Source: Fomes fomentarius (Eukaryota > Basidiomycota > Agaricomycetes > Polyporales > Polyporaceae). From it: a stretch of DNA of 64,000 nt. The notes under the pieces are model-generated. The model did not search any database. It saw nothing but the letters and a program-made list of their open reading frames with translations, and had not been told where the DNA came from. Location of the stretch: positions 744,001-808,000 of the forward strand of contig JABYQN010000010.1 in the NCBI GenBank assembly GCA_022606135.1, read 5' to 3'. Positions within the stretch are counted from its first letter, which is position 1, and the number at the start of each line of letters is the position of its first letter. Positions 14,385-26,019 of the stretch are shown piece after piece. The translations under genes were made by a program, and so were the position numbers.

Positions 14385-17300
14385 ATGCCAGCTGAACGCG
14401 CGGGAGTAAGTTATTGATCCCGTATGCGTGCTCAGATATAGGTTACTAATGCTTCACATCAGTACACGGTCACTATGTTCCTTGTGGACACGTCGTTGTC
14501 CATGAGCAAGACGCGACAGGTCGAAGTTCCAGGGGCAAACGACGACGACTCCGAGGTTATTGATATGACTAACCTGGAGTGGTCATTGCAATTTGTACAG
14601 CTCAAGATACAAGAAATGGTGGGTGCTATGTACACTAGTCATGGGTATTCAACAAACTCACAACGTAACCTCGCAGATTTTCAATGGTAGGAAGACCGAC
14701 AAGTGCGGTGTGATTCTCTTCGGAACCGAAGGTATGTCCGCGTGCAACATCAATACCGTCCGATACCAACGATTTGCAGGAACAAGCAATGCCATCAACA
14801 AGCAAAACGGTGGTTACGAGCATGTCACCGAATTCATCCCCATTGTACAACCTAACGCCGCCACTCTGGCAAAGCTCCAAGCGCTCGAGCCTTCAACGGT
14901 GGCTGGTGACCGTGCGTCACACTCTGTGTATACTCTGCGCTGCTTCTAACTCCTTCATCAGCCATCGACGCTCTCATTGTCGGTATTGAGGCCCAAGACA
15001 ATTTCCTTGTTAACAAGAAGACATGGACACGAAAGATCGTACTACTCACCGACGGCGAGAACCCCATGGAGGTAGAAGACTGGGAAGCGACTGTCAAGAA
15101 GATGAATGATCTGAGCATCAGCTTTACCGTTGTGTATGTTCTTTCTTCCTGACACTCTCCTCTCTCCCACTGATACGCGCCGACAGAGGTGTTGACTTCG
15201 ATGATGATGAATTCCCATTCAGCGAAGAGAACAAGAGTGTTATCAAGGTATAGTCACTTACTTCTCTTCATGGCACCAACTTCTGACCAGTTTTCCCAGA
15301 GGGAGAACGAAGAGTTCTACCACACGTTCTGCTCCAAACTCGACAACGGCATCGTGGGCAACTGCGACTTCGCACTACAAGAAATCTCTCGTCCAGACAT
15401 CCGTCAAGTCAGGTCCACGATGATGGCCACCGTCCTCCGCCTCGGTGACACCCAGACACGCGAAGACGAAGCACTCGAGATTTACGTGAAGACGAGCAAG
15501 TGCACTGCACTCGCACGGCCGAAGAGCTGGAAACGCTTCGCGCGCCGTCAGAAGACAGAGAAGGAGAACGGTGGGGAAACAGAAGCAGAAGATAGGATGG
15601 ACGAAGACGAACAGGAGGACAAGGACCGTACAACGTTCGCCCAGCTGCACATGCGCACTGAGTACTATCTTGAAGGGAAGAAAGATGACGCCGATGACAG
15701 TGCCGACGCCGACGTCAAGGATATTGACGAAGAAGACGAAGAGGCGCGCATGAAGGCGAAAGTCGAGGAGAAGAAGAAGAAGAAGAAGAAGGATGACATC
15801 AAGGTCGAGAAGGAACACCTCATCCGCGGGTACAAGTATGGTGCATCGTTCGCACCTGCCCCGGAGAGCGGCTTTCCGAAACTCAAGACCCACAAAGGCA
15901 TTGAGATTTGTGGGTTCTTCAGCCAGAAGAACTTTCGCCGTGAGCTGGCGATGGGTGAGGTGTATTACATTTGGGCCGACCCTACGAGTCCGTTGCAACA
16001 GGTCGCGCTGTCGAGTGTCGTACAGGCTATGTATGAGAAGGGCGTTATGGCAATCGCGCGGTGGGTCAGTAGGGACGATATGGACCCAAAGATGGGCGTG
16101 TTGCTCCCGTCTGTGTTCCAAGATATTGACTGCTTCCTGTGGGTGCAGGTGAGTGTCCCGACAAACCAGGCTAAGGTGTGCCTAACGAAGTGGCGTGTTC
16201 TACTTAGATGCCCTTCGCGGACGACGTTCGCAACTTCCCGTTCGCGTCGCTCGAAACCCTGATCAACAAGAAGGGCGAAATCGTCAAAGAGCACCCATAC
16301 CTGCCAACAGAGGAGCAGATGTCGGCCATGGAACAATTCGTTGACGCAATGGACCTCTCCGATGCAGGCGAGAAGGACGAAGAGGGGTAAGCTCTCAACA
16401 ATATCTGCCACCCACTCGTGGGTGACGTACTCACCTCCGTTGCAGGAACCGCGAAGCATGGTACGACACTCGTCTCTCGTACAACCCTGCGATCCACCGT
16501 ACAAAGCAAGCGCTCTTCCATGGTGCGATCATCCAAGACCTAAACAGACAGCCTGTGCCTCCACCCCATCCCGAGCTACTCAAGTACCTCGAGCCTCCCA
16601 GGCGTATCCTCAAGCGCGCCTGCGAGGCGATCGAAGAATGCAAGAAGACGTTCGACGTCCGCCAAGGTACGTCTCTCATCTCTCTTTCCAACTCCAAGCG
16701 CGCCCGCAGAGGCCAACGCTCATCCACCCTCCCAGTGCCAAAGAAAGTCGCCCGCGTGCGGAAGGAAGACCACGTCCGCGCGCCGGACGAGGACGAGGAG
16801 ATGCTCTTGCTCGACGCGAAAGGCCCCGCGCGCTCCGGAGCGTCTCAATCTCAGCAGTCTCAGTCTCAGCGCCTCACGCAGAGCAGGTCGGTCGTGCAGT
16901 CCGAGAGCCCCGCGCGGAAAGAGACGCAGAAGCAGAAGGCTGTAGACAGCGATTCGGAGACGGAAGAAGAGCCGGAGGAGGACGAGGAGCTTTTGCTGGA
17001 CGCTGCGCCCGCGCGTAAGCCCGACCGTGACCGTGCACCGCTGCCGACGCCCGCGCGCTCGATGTCTCCTGAAGGAAGGGAGGACATCTTCGACCGCATG
17101 GTTCCGCCGGGGCGCATCGTTGGACTGGCGCGGCCCCTCGAGGACTTCAAGAAGAATATCTCCCGTGGGGATGTGGTGACGAAGGCTGTGGAGGACCTTG
17201 CGTTTGCGATTAAGGATATTTTGTTGAAGCCGTTCGCGCATCGGCGGACCGAGGAACTGGTTGAGTGTATGTACGAGCTGAGGAAGGTCGCGCTAGAGGT

Positions 17301-17676
17301 ATGTTCGCTGCTTGCTCTGCCACGCACTGCCGGTTGACCGTGGATACCATAGGAGGACGAGATCGATGCCTGGAACACGTAAGTCCGGCCTTGAGTTTGT
17401 CATTCTTATGTCGGATATTGAAACGTTGCCATAGGTTCCTCCGAGAACTCCGAGACACATGCCTCAAGCAGAAGCCCCGCAATAAGGAGTTCTGGGATGC
17501 GGTCCGCAACATTGGTCGGCCGCTCAGCTTCATTACTGCGCCTGAAGCATCGAAGGCAGGAGGGAAGTCGGACATATCGGAGAGCGAGGCTCAGAAGGTA
17601 CGTGTTTCTCTTCTCTGTTTTGCTGGGATAGAGCAGTATCTTACTTGGATCCTCTTCACAGTTTATACAGGAGTAG
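14385..17676 (+). CDS. KU80: Ku80 subunit of the Ku DNA-end-binding heterodimer
   Basis: With Ku70, Ku80 forms the ring that binds DNA ends, starts non-homologous end joining and helps protect telomeres. Exon 1 encodes only MPAERAG; an intron then leads to YTVTMFLVDTSLSMSK, the start of the von Willebrand A-like domain. That domain runs through GVILFGTEGTSN, IDALIVGIEAQDNF, KIVLLTDGENPME and FTVVGVDFDDDEF. The beta-barrel core includes LIRGYKYGASFAP, GFFSQKNFRRELAMGEVYYI and MPFADDVRNFPFASLETL. A Ku C-terminal helical region follows, then a Ser/Glu-rich tail. The last intron ends at 17661 and the protein closes SEAQKFIQE with TAG at 17674-17676. The loop at about 15540-15820 carries an unusually long acidic and lysine-rich insert (seven Lys in a row) just before LIRGYKYG. 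All exons join in frame. Confidence 0.95.
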
Positions 17677-18182
17677 TGATTCCTAGACGGCTGTTCTTCT
17701 TGCGCAGATCTCAGATCGTGTATCATACCACGAGATTGATTCATAACATTGGCTATCTACAGACCGTTTACATGCCCACGGCGTGCAGCTGGCTCACGCC
17801 TTATAGAACAAGACGGACGGTACCTATACTCACGTTTCGGCGCACGTTAGCTTCCCTGCACCGAAGGCAGGTACTAGTCCCGAGGGCCACGAAGAGGCCT
17901 GCGCCAGGAACGACAGTGCAACTGGCAGCTGTCGACCGTACCTCGGGGCCGTTCTTGACTCGAAGACCCGCTTGGAGAGCCCCCGAGCGGCGCTTGAGGG
18001 AATAAATACAAATAAAAATATTGGGCCGCTTTTCTTAATTCCTTGAGGCACACTGCGACGAGGGCGTGATACGAGGTTGGAATGAGCTAGACAAGCCAGT
18101 GACACGTACCATTTTCTTGCATGCGACACCCGCATACCTTGAGCAGCGTCGCTGTTGAGTTCTTGATATAAGCCCAAATGGA

Positions 18183-19317
18183 CTAGCGCCCCACGGGAGC
18201 GGTCACCGTATTCAGCAGGTCGCTAGCCATTGAGCCGCAGCCATCTGCGATACAAGGATGGTCAGAGCAACACCACACAACGAGGGTTTGTGTACTCACC
18301 ATCTAGGATCATCCTTTCTCCATTACTGTTATGTCGAGAGACGTTAAGCAGTGATAGCGTGTAGTGCAGCACTTTGGGCTTACCGATCGCGTTTCTGCGA
18401 CGCCGGGTGTCCCATCCCCGACGTCGCTGTTCTTCGGCCAAAGGTGCTTGCATACGACGCGACACTGGGCGCAGGACGTCCGTGGCATGAGAGCACACGG
18501 AGCGATCAACCGGGCATGAGGTGGCCGCATGACAAGCGTTGAGACCTCCAGGAGGCCCACATGGCGGTCGGCTTGGTACGCTGGCGCGCCGATGGTCATA
18601 GCTACGTCTAGTCAACGACCAAGCCATACGCTGGCCAAACCCCGTCCCATCCCGCAAGTGCAGTGATGGAAAGGAAGCTTGGTTCGCGCCCGCGGAGAAT
18701 CCGACGCTGAGGTCGAGATGAGAAGTGCTGACGAAACGAACTAGATAGGAAGACATACCAATGCCGGACTTCGAGGCGACGCAACACCGCAATGCCACTA
18801 AGGAGCAAGGCAGCGAGTACGTCACCTCTCCGTGTCCCTTTCGAGACACGTTGTACCAGGTTTGGTGGCGTCCATGCAGTCTCTGACCCACGAGGGGTAC
18901 GCGACTGTCCCGGTTCACCCCGGCTTATACGACAGCGCTGTGAGCTCAAGCAACGCAGCCGATGCAGAGCAATGACGCCAAGGCACACTGGCAATCCCCC
19001 AGCCCACCCCAAAGAACCGTCAGCGAAGGACAGCGGAGTGGGACAGGATCTTGACCCCTGCCCGGGATGGCACGCCAACGACGCTACCTAGCCCATGTTC
19101 AGCACAAGGTAAAGACGAAGCTGAAGTCAAACAGATCCACGTACGGGTTTCACGTCGGAGGGCACCATTATGGTCCGTCGGCTCTACACGACGCGATCAG
19201 AGAGGACAGGAGACAAACAAGGGTGTAAGCTTGCCTATAGCGGGAGTTCGCGTCGAGTGTCTTGCTAACTGTCGTCAAGACTCTTGCTGACTGTCGTCGA
19301 GGCTCACTATCGGTCAT
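18183..19317 (-). CDS. Tentative unknown gene, minus strand
   Basis: I do not recognise this. A TATA-like element (TATAAAA on the minus strand, about 19367-19375) lies 50 bases above an ATG at 19317 (MTDSEPRRQSARVL). Further down, open segments join plausibly: KSGIGMSSYLVRFV, LRDGTGFGQRMAWS, an Arg-rich stretch, NGERMILDG, then DGCGSMASDLLNTVTAPVGR and TAG at 18183-18185, the last two joined across a clean GTGAGT...CGCAG intron. No domain is visible. The first exon overlaps a 22-bp tandem duplication whose length is not a multiple of three, which argues against strict coding constraint. Treat the model as a pointer only. Confidence 0.25.
19261..19304. repeat. 22-bp imperfect tandem duplication
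   Basis: CTTGCTAACTGTCGTCAAGA is followed at once by CTTGCTGACTGTCGTCGAGG, each plus CT. The two copies differ at three positions. Confidence 0.8.
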
Positions 19318-20488
19318 GAGAGAGTAGAAGAGAGAAGTCGAGTGAGGGATGAGGAGGAAACTGGGGGATTTTATACACAAAATGTTGTTCGGCGGGGTTG
19401 CGTCAGCCTCAGGAAGAACAACAAGGGGACGCCGCTATTCGGATCCGGAGTCGATCCTTCTGTGACGGGATGAGCGTGGGCGAGAGAGGTCACTCCCACG
19501 CCGTTCGCCCGAACAAGGCGATCAGCAACGCCGAGCGCATTCTTCTCAACCCAGAAGAATGCGGGCGGGGTTTCGTGCCACGCTCTGTCCAGACCTCCCA
19601 TCAAATCCGAACCAAGCTGCTGCTGCACACAGTGGTCAAGCCCTAGCGGGACGTGCTCCGAGTCATGATTCCGTGTGTTGTGGTCCCCGTGTCTGAGAGG
19701 TCTCCTAGGTAGAGTGGACAACCGTGAAACGTTGGGCCGGCGTATGCACAGCTGGACACACGCCCGCTCACACTCGGATTCGCAGGAACCGATAAGCCAG
19801 AAGACACCCTGGGTATTCAGCAAGCTTGGCAGTGCCTCTTCTCAACCACCACATGTCTTTGGCATGGCTGACGCGTACGCGTGCAATATCGCGCTGTTCG
19901 AACCCATGTTTGCCCGTGTTTGTCCGTGTAGGCGTACCCCTACCAATTTGGACGGCTTCCGTTGTTCTTGCGTCGCATGCCTCATCCAGGAACAATTGGA
20001 TCCAGATGGCCGCTCAGATAACACCACGCGGGAGTAGCTTCCCTCCGGTCCACTCGGACGGTCCATTTCTCGTGTCCCAACGAACGCAGACATCCACCCT
20101 CTGTGCGACATCTAGTGGGACATAAACACGGATGAGACACACTCATGCATTGCTCTGTTCACGCACCACGGCAGGAGCTCGTCTGCTCTAGTGCCAGCTC
20201 AGGAGGATGGGAATGTCGCCCTTGGGACTGCTGCGGGCAAGAAATCATGATGATCACAAATCGAGAGACTGAGCTGCTTCTACGCTCTTCACAGCGCGCC
20301 CAACGCCGGTGAATATCAGAATGACATTCTGTTCCGCCTGTCACCAGACTTCTCGAGTGGAGCGAGGCGTCGGAGTTGCGTACTTGAAAAAGCCATCTTC
20401 TGTAAGGGACTGCGAAAAAGCCGAATTGGGGGTGGGACGGTGACTCAGTTCGGAACAACAATCACGCACGTTGTATCAGCAGATGTGC
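19318..20488. other. No gene seen
   Basis: Short overlapping open frames on both strands without recognisable motifs or a consistent splice chain. No reverse transcriptase, integrase or transposase motif was seen. Confidence 0.35.
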
Positions 20489-21518
20489 TCATACCACCTG
20501 GTCTGAGCCTTCGACCTAAGAGTGAAGTGACTTCGCCGCACGACCAAACACAAGGATGAGACAAGGACAGTGATGGGGCGAGGCTGGGGAGAAAGTTGAA
20601 CCGAAGATAGCGCCCGCAACTCGGCAACCTCGGGTAGACGTGAATGCAGTGCTCTTACTCACCTCCATACCGAATATGGCATACAAGTACGTTGCAGGGA
20701 ATGGAGACGAGGGGTGCCCTGTATTGAGCGAGCTGCTACTTGTACAGCACAGACATTTGTACATTACTATGTAAAAGCGTGAATCCAGAGACTTAAAGGC
20801 TGCAGCTGAGGCTTACCCAAGCGGAAGTCACCGAATCCTCTGAACCCCTATCAGCCACCCACGCTTGACATCGCCGGGAGAGGCTATGATGAACTCACCT
20901 GGCCAGTGCAATCAATCGCTCATGCTCTGCTTGCCTCTCTTCCGAAGTTCCCCACGGGTTGCTGAAGACTGGCGGGAGCTTCGCTCTGCCAACCAACTGA
21001 GTACGCATACACAACAACCTCAGTTCCCCATCTGTCGGATATCAAGGATAAACCCCACCTGTTCCTTGGGGATCGGCAGCCTCGCCTTTTGCTTCTCCTT
21101 GGCCTTGACCTGACTGGATCGTAGCTTCTGTCACGGCGGATTGTAAGGCAGGGGTCGCCAGGACGACCGGAATCACAGTGCCTTGCAGGGGCACGTTCTG
21201 AGTGGGCGGGGGGATAGTTGCGACAGGTGGCATCCCGTCTATAGGCGACGTTGGAGCAGTCTGGTAGTAGCCGTCTTCGGAGTCGGAGACATCGTCGTGG
21301 GACTCTTTCGTGAAGCTGTCAGGATCCGACTCCGTGCCCAACCGCACGGAGGCCTTGGCCTTGTCCGCCGAGGCGTCTTCGCATCCGGGAACGGGGGTAG
21401 CGCCACTGTCAATCTTGAATATTAGCTTCTTGACACAGATCGGGACTACAGGAACATACCGGCGCTGAGTGTCGTCAGGCTTCGTGACCGTCTCGGAAGC
21501 GGACATGTGGTTGGACAT
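20489..21518 (-). CDS. Unknown gene with Pro/Thr-rich middle
   Basis: I do not recognise the family. ATG at 21518 opens MSNHMSASETVTKPDDTQRR, then a run of basic and hydrophobic residues (YVPVVPICVKKLIFKIDSG), an acidic segment (HDDVSDSEDGYYQTAPTSP) and a Pro/Val/Thr-rich stretch. After an intron (GTGGGG...CTCAG, about 21005-21060) a short exon encodes LVGRAKLPPVFSNPWGTSEE and RLIALAR before a GTGAGT donor. Weaker exons may follow (GFGDFRLG; TYLYAIFGME; VEGSDQVV with a stop at 20489-20491). A TATATATA element lies about 100 bases upstream. The first exon looks real; the downstream exon chain and the end are uncertain. No signal peptide or transmembrane helix is evident. Confidence 0.4.
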
Positions 21519-21615
21519 CCTTGATGGTTTCGTATTGATGTATAGTGGATAGCGATGGGTTGCGAAATGACAGAAAAGGAATTATTGATGGACGAAAGAA
21601 CGGATGATGAGGGTG

Positions 21616-21624
21616 TTATATATA
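21616..21624 (-). promoter_or_regulatory. TATA box of the gene starting at 21518
   Basis: TATATATA lies about 100 bases upstream of the minus-strand ATG at 21518, a usual distance when a short 5' leader is allowed for. Confidence 0.45.
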
Positions 21625-22003
21625 GTAGATGGTCAGATATGTTTGGTCAATGCGTATGCGGCTCAATGCCACGCGCTTGTGCATTAAAGACGCCACACAT
21701 CAAAGCGTAGTGGTTGGGTCTTTGATGTCGAAACTGTCAATGCTTTCTGACCATGCTTGAATGGCATGCATGCTAAGACATCTAGAGGACAAACCTTAGC
21801 CCAGTGGATGGGACACGCAATCTAATCATGGCAAATATCAGCGGCAGCAGCTTCGAAAACGAAGCCAGGTCATACCTGCACACATCGCGTCCGACTCGTG
21901 GTGTGAAGTGAATGATACAATACACCAGTGAAACATAGGGAGTACAGAGCCATAAAAAGGTAAGTTACATAGTATCACCATCGTGTAGCAGCGAATGGGG
22001 CGA

Positions 22004-22740
22004 TCAACCAGTCATCGTCGATGGACCTGGAGGGGGTCCATTCGTATCGTTCAACAGTTCATCATACAAAATCTCCATCCGCGTCGGATTGAAGTATCCC
22101 ATCACTGTGCCTTCTTCTGAGGGATATAGGACGGCATAGGCGTATTGACCCAGGCCCTGTGCATCCGATAACATGTATCATTGCAAACGGAGCAGCGGAA
22201 GCTTGAGAAGAACCTACCTCGTATCGGACCGGCCACCTCTCAAAAGCCGCCACGACGCCATGTCGCCACGTTGCCAGACGGTGTTCGCACACGCATACAA
22301 TCACCTTGTCGCCCTCCTGCAGCGCCAGCCGGTCAGCTTCAAGTCACTGGAGCACTGGATGAAGACTCACCATATAATGTGAACGCTTCGTATACCGCAC
22401 CTCAGGCGTAAGTCGACCTGCCCTGTTTCCAGCTGCAGCTCCCGACGAATAGTCAATTCCATTTGCTGGTCCTGCGGTCGAGGTATTAGCAATGGCGAAG
22501 ACCGAACGCGGCGTCAAAAGAACAAAGGACACAGAACAAAGGCTCGTCGTACTCACTCTCCAAAAATCGCCCGCTTCCACCCGGTTGTCCGCTCATTGAA
22601 CGTAGTATCTCTGGGCCGTGCTTTGCTGCTGCAGAGTGGTACGGTGACGAGTCAAGGCGGTGGTGTCGTGGGACATTGTTGATCTCCACGTTGGACAATG
22701 GGCCCCTACCATCCTCGCCATCACGTGGATACGGACACAT
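22004..22740 (-). CDS. Small protein of unknown function, paralogue of the 7363 gene
   Basis: Not a family I can name. Reading from ATG at 22740 (MCPYPRDGEDGRG), four exons join cleanly in frame: a hydrophilic N-terminus ending GGSGRFLE; PANGIDYSSG to RYTKRSHYM; EGDKVIVCVCEHRLATWRHG to WPVRYE; and GLGQYAYAVLYPSEEGTVMG followed by YFNPTRMEILYDEL and a Pro-rich end. The stop is at 22004-22006. The last two exons resemble those of the plus-strand gene at 7363-7976 in pattern and share phase-0 introns just before G-x2-V and before the G-Y segment. A compact beta fold is inferred from alternating hydrophobic residues and the closing YFNPTR strand. The first exon is open further upstream, so an extra 5' exon is possible. 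Confidence 0.55.
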
Positions 22741-24227
22741 CGTGTCGATGTCCCGCACCGTCCAAACCGAAATTAAACGCTAGTCGCAGGGCGATCCACT
22801 GACGCACGGCGCCGTGTCAAATTCTGTGGTCTGGGTGGAAGCTGACGCTGGGGCACGAGTACGCCGCTATGCACACCTACGGGCGTTTCAGATCGACATG
22901 ACCGTGCGCATTGGGCGGCAACTCACCTAGAGAAGACAAGCAGGGTGGTTTGATGGGACAGACAGCCGTGTGCGGCACTGAAGAGACGTGGTGGTTGGTG
23001 GCTAAGGAGTCAAGATGCGGTAGAGCGAGCGCCAAGCAGGACGACCGAGAGGTCCGGAACCGGAGTATAGATTACGATCACTACGATTTCTTGATCACAA
23101 ATTTGCGTAATGATTAGCTACATTGACTGGGGAGCGATCATCCCGGCGACCCGGACTCACCTGCTCGATTTGGGACACCAGGTGCTTGGTGGCAACTCTG
23201 GCCTGGCCTGGCATAGCGTTGCGCTCCTATTTATACTGACCGTTAGAGGCTATGTCTCCAACGGCGGTACAATGCTACTCGGACAATGCCAGAAGGCACA
23301 GAAGAATAGCACCGAGAGTGAAACCATGGCAATCTGGCTGCTGCAACGAGCGCCCATATTGCGACGCACAACGATGAGGTGAAGTACTGTCGATTTATGG
23401 TTGACTTGGTAGATACGCACAACGTGTTAATTGTGACAACAGGCAGGTTCAAGCGAGCTCTCACGAAGAACAGCCACGCTCCACTCAGAACCCCGTTCTG
23501 GGCGGTGAACGTGCGCTGATTCATCTTCGCCTGGTACCAGTGATGCTGACAACTTCGGGCTATCCACAGCGTTGTGAAGCGAATAGCTTGGATTGAGGAC
23601 AATGACTCAAAACTCCGCTAGGTGGCGATGTAGGTGGGAGTGGGAGCCAGCTGAGATGATGCTGTGAGTGTGTGAACGCCGAGAAGCACTTCGCCCAGGA
23701 TAATAAGGCATGTTCAACATAGCAGTGAACATGCGAGACAGAGGAGCTACCCAGAGCGAGAAGACTTGAATGAAAGACCAGGATGAGATAGCCTGCCAAC
23801 AGTGGTTGGCTGAGCACTCGGACTCCGGAGTTACTCGCCTAAAGTTTAACGAGAGCTAGAATTCGGTTAGGCGACGTTAACTCCGCCGTTCTGACGCCCA
23901 CTCAATGCAGTAGTCGTTCAACGTTAACATCGTTGGACGTACAATACCCCGAGTTGAGACCTGTGTAGACCTTCATGTTGAACTGAAGTCGGAGATGCGG
24001 TGGAGGTACAGCGTGTCCTTGTACAGACGAAGGGCGGAGGAATCAAGGTAAATAGAAGAGTGCATGGTCCGATGTTTGAAAGAGTGGAGGGCTGGATCAG
24101 TCAGTTGATAACCTTCAAGATCGTAGCTATCGGCAGGGACGAGATGCTGCATAACGGCCCCAGCCAGCCTTTCATTTTTGGATATAGGTACAACCTACAA
24201 GGAGCATAAAAGATATACATGTACATC
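22741..24227. other. No supported gene
   Basis: No convincing gene was found between the small unknown gene and RPS22. It contains short open frames, TATA-like AT runs (for example 23228-23236) and the inverted repeat at 23826-23885. Confidence 0.35.
23826..23885. repeat. Inverted repeat able to form a hairpin
   Basis: CGGAGTTACTCGCCTAA (23826-23842) is the near-exact reverse complement of TTAGGCGACGTTAACTCCG (23867-23885), apart from two extra bases in the right arm, with a 24-base loop. A second short one, GTTCAACG ... CGTTGGAC, follows at about 23917-23939. Confidence 0.75.
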
Positions 24228-24977
24228 TAGTAAACATAGCCCAAGAGCTTGCCACCGATGTTCTTACGACGCGCCTCCTCGTGGTCGAGGATACCGGACG
24301 AGGTCGTCTGCACAAACGACATCAGATATGTCTACTACATGTCATAGCCGAAGCTACTCACAAGGATGATGATACCGAAACCACGAGCGGGTAGGAGCAA
24401 GTTGACCCACGCCTCGATCTGGTTGACCTGGACGTTGTAGCGAGGTGAGATGACACCGGTCTTATTCAGGCGACCATTGAGTTGGATCACGATCTTCCCT
24501 GATCGGTGGTCATCAACGATCTCGAACTCGCCAATGTAGCCTAGACAGTTATTGGTCAGTGTCATTTCTCCCAAACAGCAGTCAAGGTAAACCAAAAGGG
24601 GTAATGTAATGTTCCCTCTACAGTGAGTACCGAATCCTCGAACGAATGGAATGGTACTGTAATGGTTTCAAGAGGAAAGTTGATGTTTCGGAGCCTTAAA
24701 ACGAGGGGCGGGTGGAGGCAAACCTCGTCGATCGTAGTTATACTCCGAGAGAGGCAGGAAAGAGGAGCAAGTAGCCATCATGTTGGGACGTACCATGACG
24801 CTGCATGACACTGAGAAACTTCACGATGACCTTCGACGAAGGGCGGATGAGAACCTGGCGCTTTCCACGGCGCTCGGCGTTGACAATGTTGTTCTGCACA
24901 TGGTATCAGCATATCCTCCGTATTCAAAAACATGAAGCACTCACCAAGCAGTCGTTGAGGACAGAGACGCGGACCAT
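24228..24977 (-). CDS. RPS22: 40S ribosomal protein uS8 (S22/S15a)
   Basis: This small-subunit protein binds the central domain of 18S rRNA. Four exons join to a full-length protein of the usual size of about 130 residues: [31 protein letters not shown] to [27 protein letters not shown] through [14 protein letters not shown]; and [20 protein letters not shown] ending LLGYVY. The stop is at 24228-24230. Every block is highly conserved across eukaryotes and no lesion is visible. It is divergent from RPS17, with 334 bases between start codons. Confidence 0.97.
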
Positions 24978-25311
24978 GGTGGGCGAGTGACAAAGGCCGG
25001 GAGATAAGAGACTATGAAGGACAGAAGGTGAGTCAACTTGAACAAGCTCGTCCGAGTGTCGTGCTACAGAAAGCACGAGTCAAGACGAGCACCTTGAAGG
25101 GGTCTTGAGGCGGCGACGGCGTTGAATGGACCTGGCACTCCGAGCGTCTACGCTAACATTTCTGGCGCGTCGTGGGGGCTGAGACCTGTATAGTTCCAGT
25201 CCAAGCCACCCGGCCTCTGCCGGCCCAAGCCTCCACTGTGCCGTCCTAGCTCGCCACCGTCTACATCAAGCTCAAGCACTCGACTATCCTCAAAAACCGC
25301 CATGGTTAGCA
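24978..25311. promoter_or_regulatory. Bidirectional ribosomal-protein promoter
   Basis: This 334-bp interval lies between the divergent start codons of RPS22 and RPS17. Both products go into the 40S subunit in equal amounts, so a shared promoter fits. I could not identify a specific factor site by eye. Confidence 0.6.
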
Positions 25312-26019
25312 CATAGTTCATGTTGGAACTCTCCTAACAAGGCTCACGGTCGGCTTGCTTCTTATAGGGTCGCGTACGCACGAAGACTACCAAGAGGGCC
25401 TCCCGTGTCCTCATCGAGAAGTAGTGAGTATTCATGATTGTTGCCCAGCGCTGGTTGGGTGTAGGAAAGCGGACGGCGGAGGGATACGAGGGATTGGGAG
25501 TTAACCATGGTTCTACAGCTATCCCCGTCTTACTCTCGATTTCCACACCAACAAACGTATCATCGATGAAGTCGTGCGTATACTACGGAAACCTAGGGAT
25601 GTTCGTTTCAATGCTCACCGCGGCCGGAACAGGCTGTCGTTCCTTCGAAGCGTCTCCGGAACAAGATCGCTGGTTTCACGACCCACTTGATGAAGCGTAT
25701 CCAGCGTGGCCCTGTCCGTGGTATCTCCTTCAAGCTTCAGGAAGAAGAGCGTGAGCGCAAGGACAACTACGTCCCCGAGGTTTCCGCTCTTGACATCACC
25801 GTCAATTCCCTGGAGATCGACCCTGACACCAAGGTACACCCGATCGCCCTGAGTCTGCAAAAGCGTAGGGGTCACTGACATGCGTTCATATTACAGGAAC
25901 TCCTCCACTCCCTCAACTTCGACTCGATCCCCCACTCGGTCGTTCAGCTCACGACGCAGCAAGCGGAGAGGGGACCCCGGAGGGAACGCCGCAACGTCCC
26001 TGGTGCTGGCCGTCCGTAA
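25312..26019 (+). CDS. RPS17: 40S ribosomal protein eS17
   Basis: Component of the small ribosomal subunit. Exon 1 is only the ATG: the donor GTTAGC follows it directly, and the next exon begins [19 protein letters not shown]. Later exons give [58 protein letters not shown] and [18 protein letters not shown], then a C-terminal exon beginning [16 protein letters not shown]. The stop TAA is at 26017-26019. An intron right after the start codon is common in fungal ribosomal protein genes. The C-terminal tail varies in this family and ends here in a basic [13 protein letters not shown]. Confidence 0.97.

Noticed and set aside
15375..16121. Long minus-strand open frame opposite KU80
   Set aside because: It mirrors the codon bias of the KU80 exon; the sense frame matches Ku80 residue by residue.
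19896..19905. GTTCGAACCC resembling a tRNA B box
   Set aside because: No A box at the right distance and no acceptor-stem pairing around it.
23212..23236. TATA element (TATAAATA on the minus strand) with ATG at 23214 (MPGQARVATK)
   Set aside because: The ATG lies only about 14 bases from the TATA, too near for a normal start site, and I could not link it to a coding chain.
17700..24227. Gene-poor stretch as a transposon nest
   Set aside because: No reverse transcriptase, integrase, transposase or long terminal repeats could be seen in any frame.
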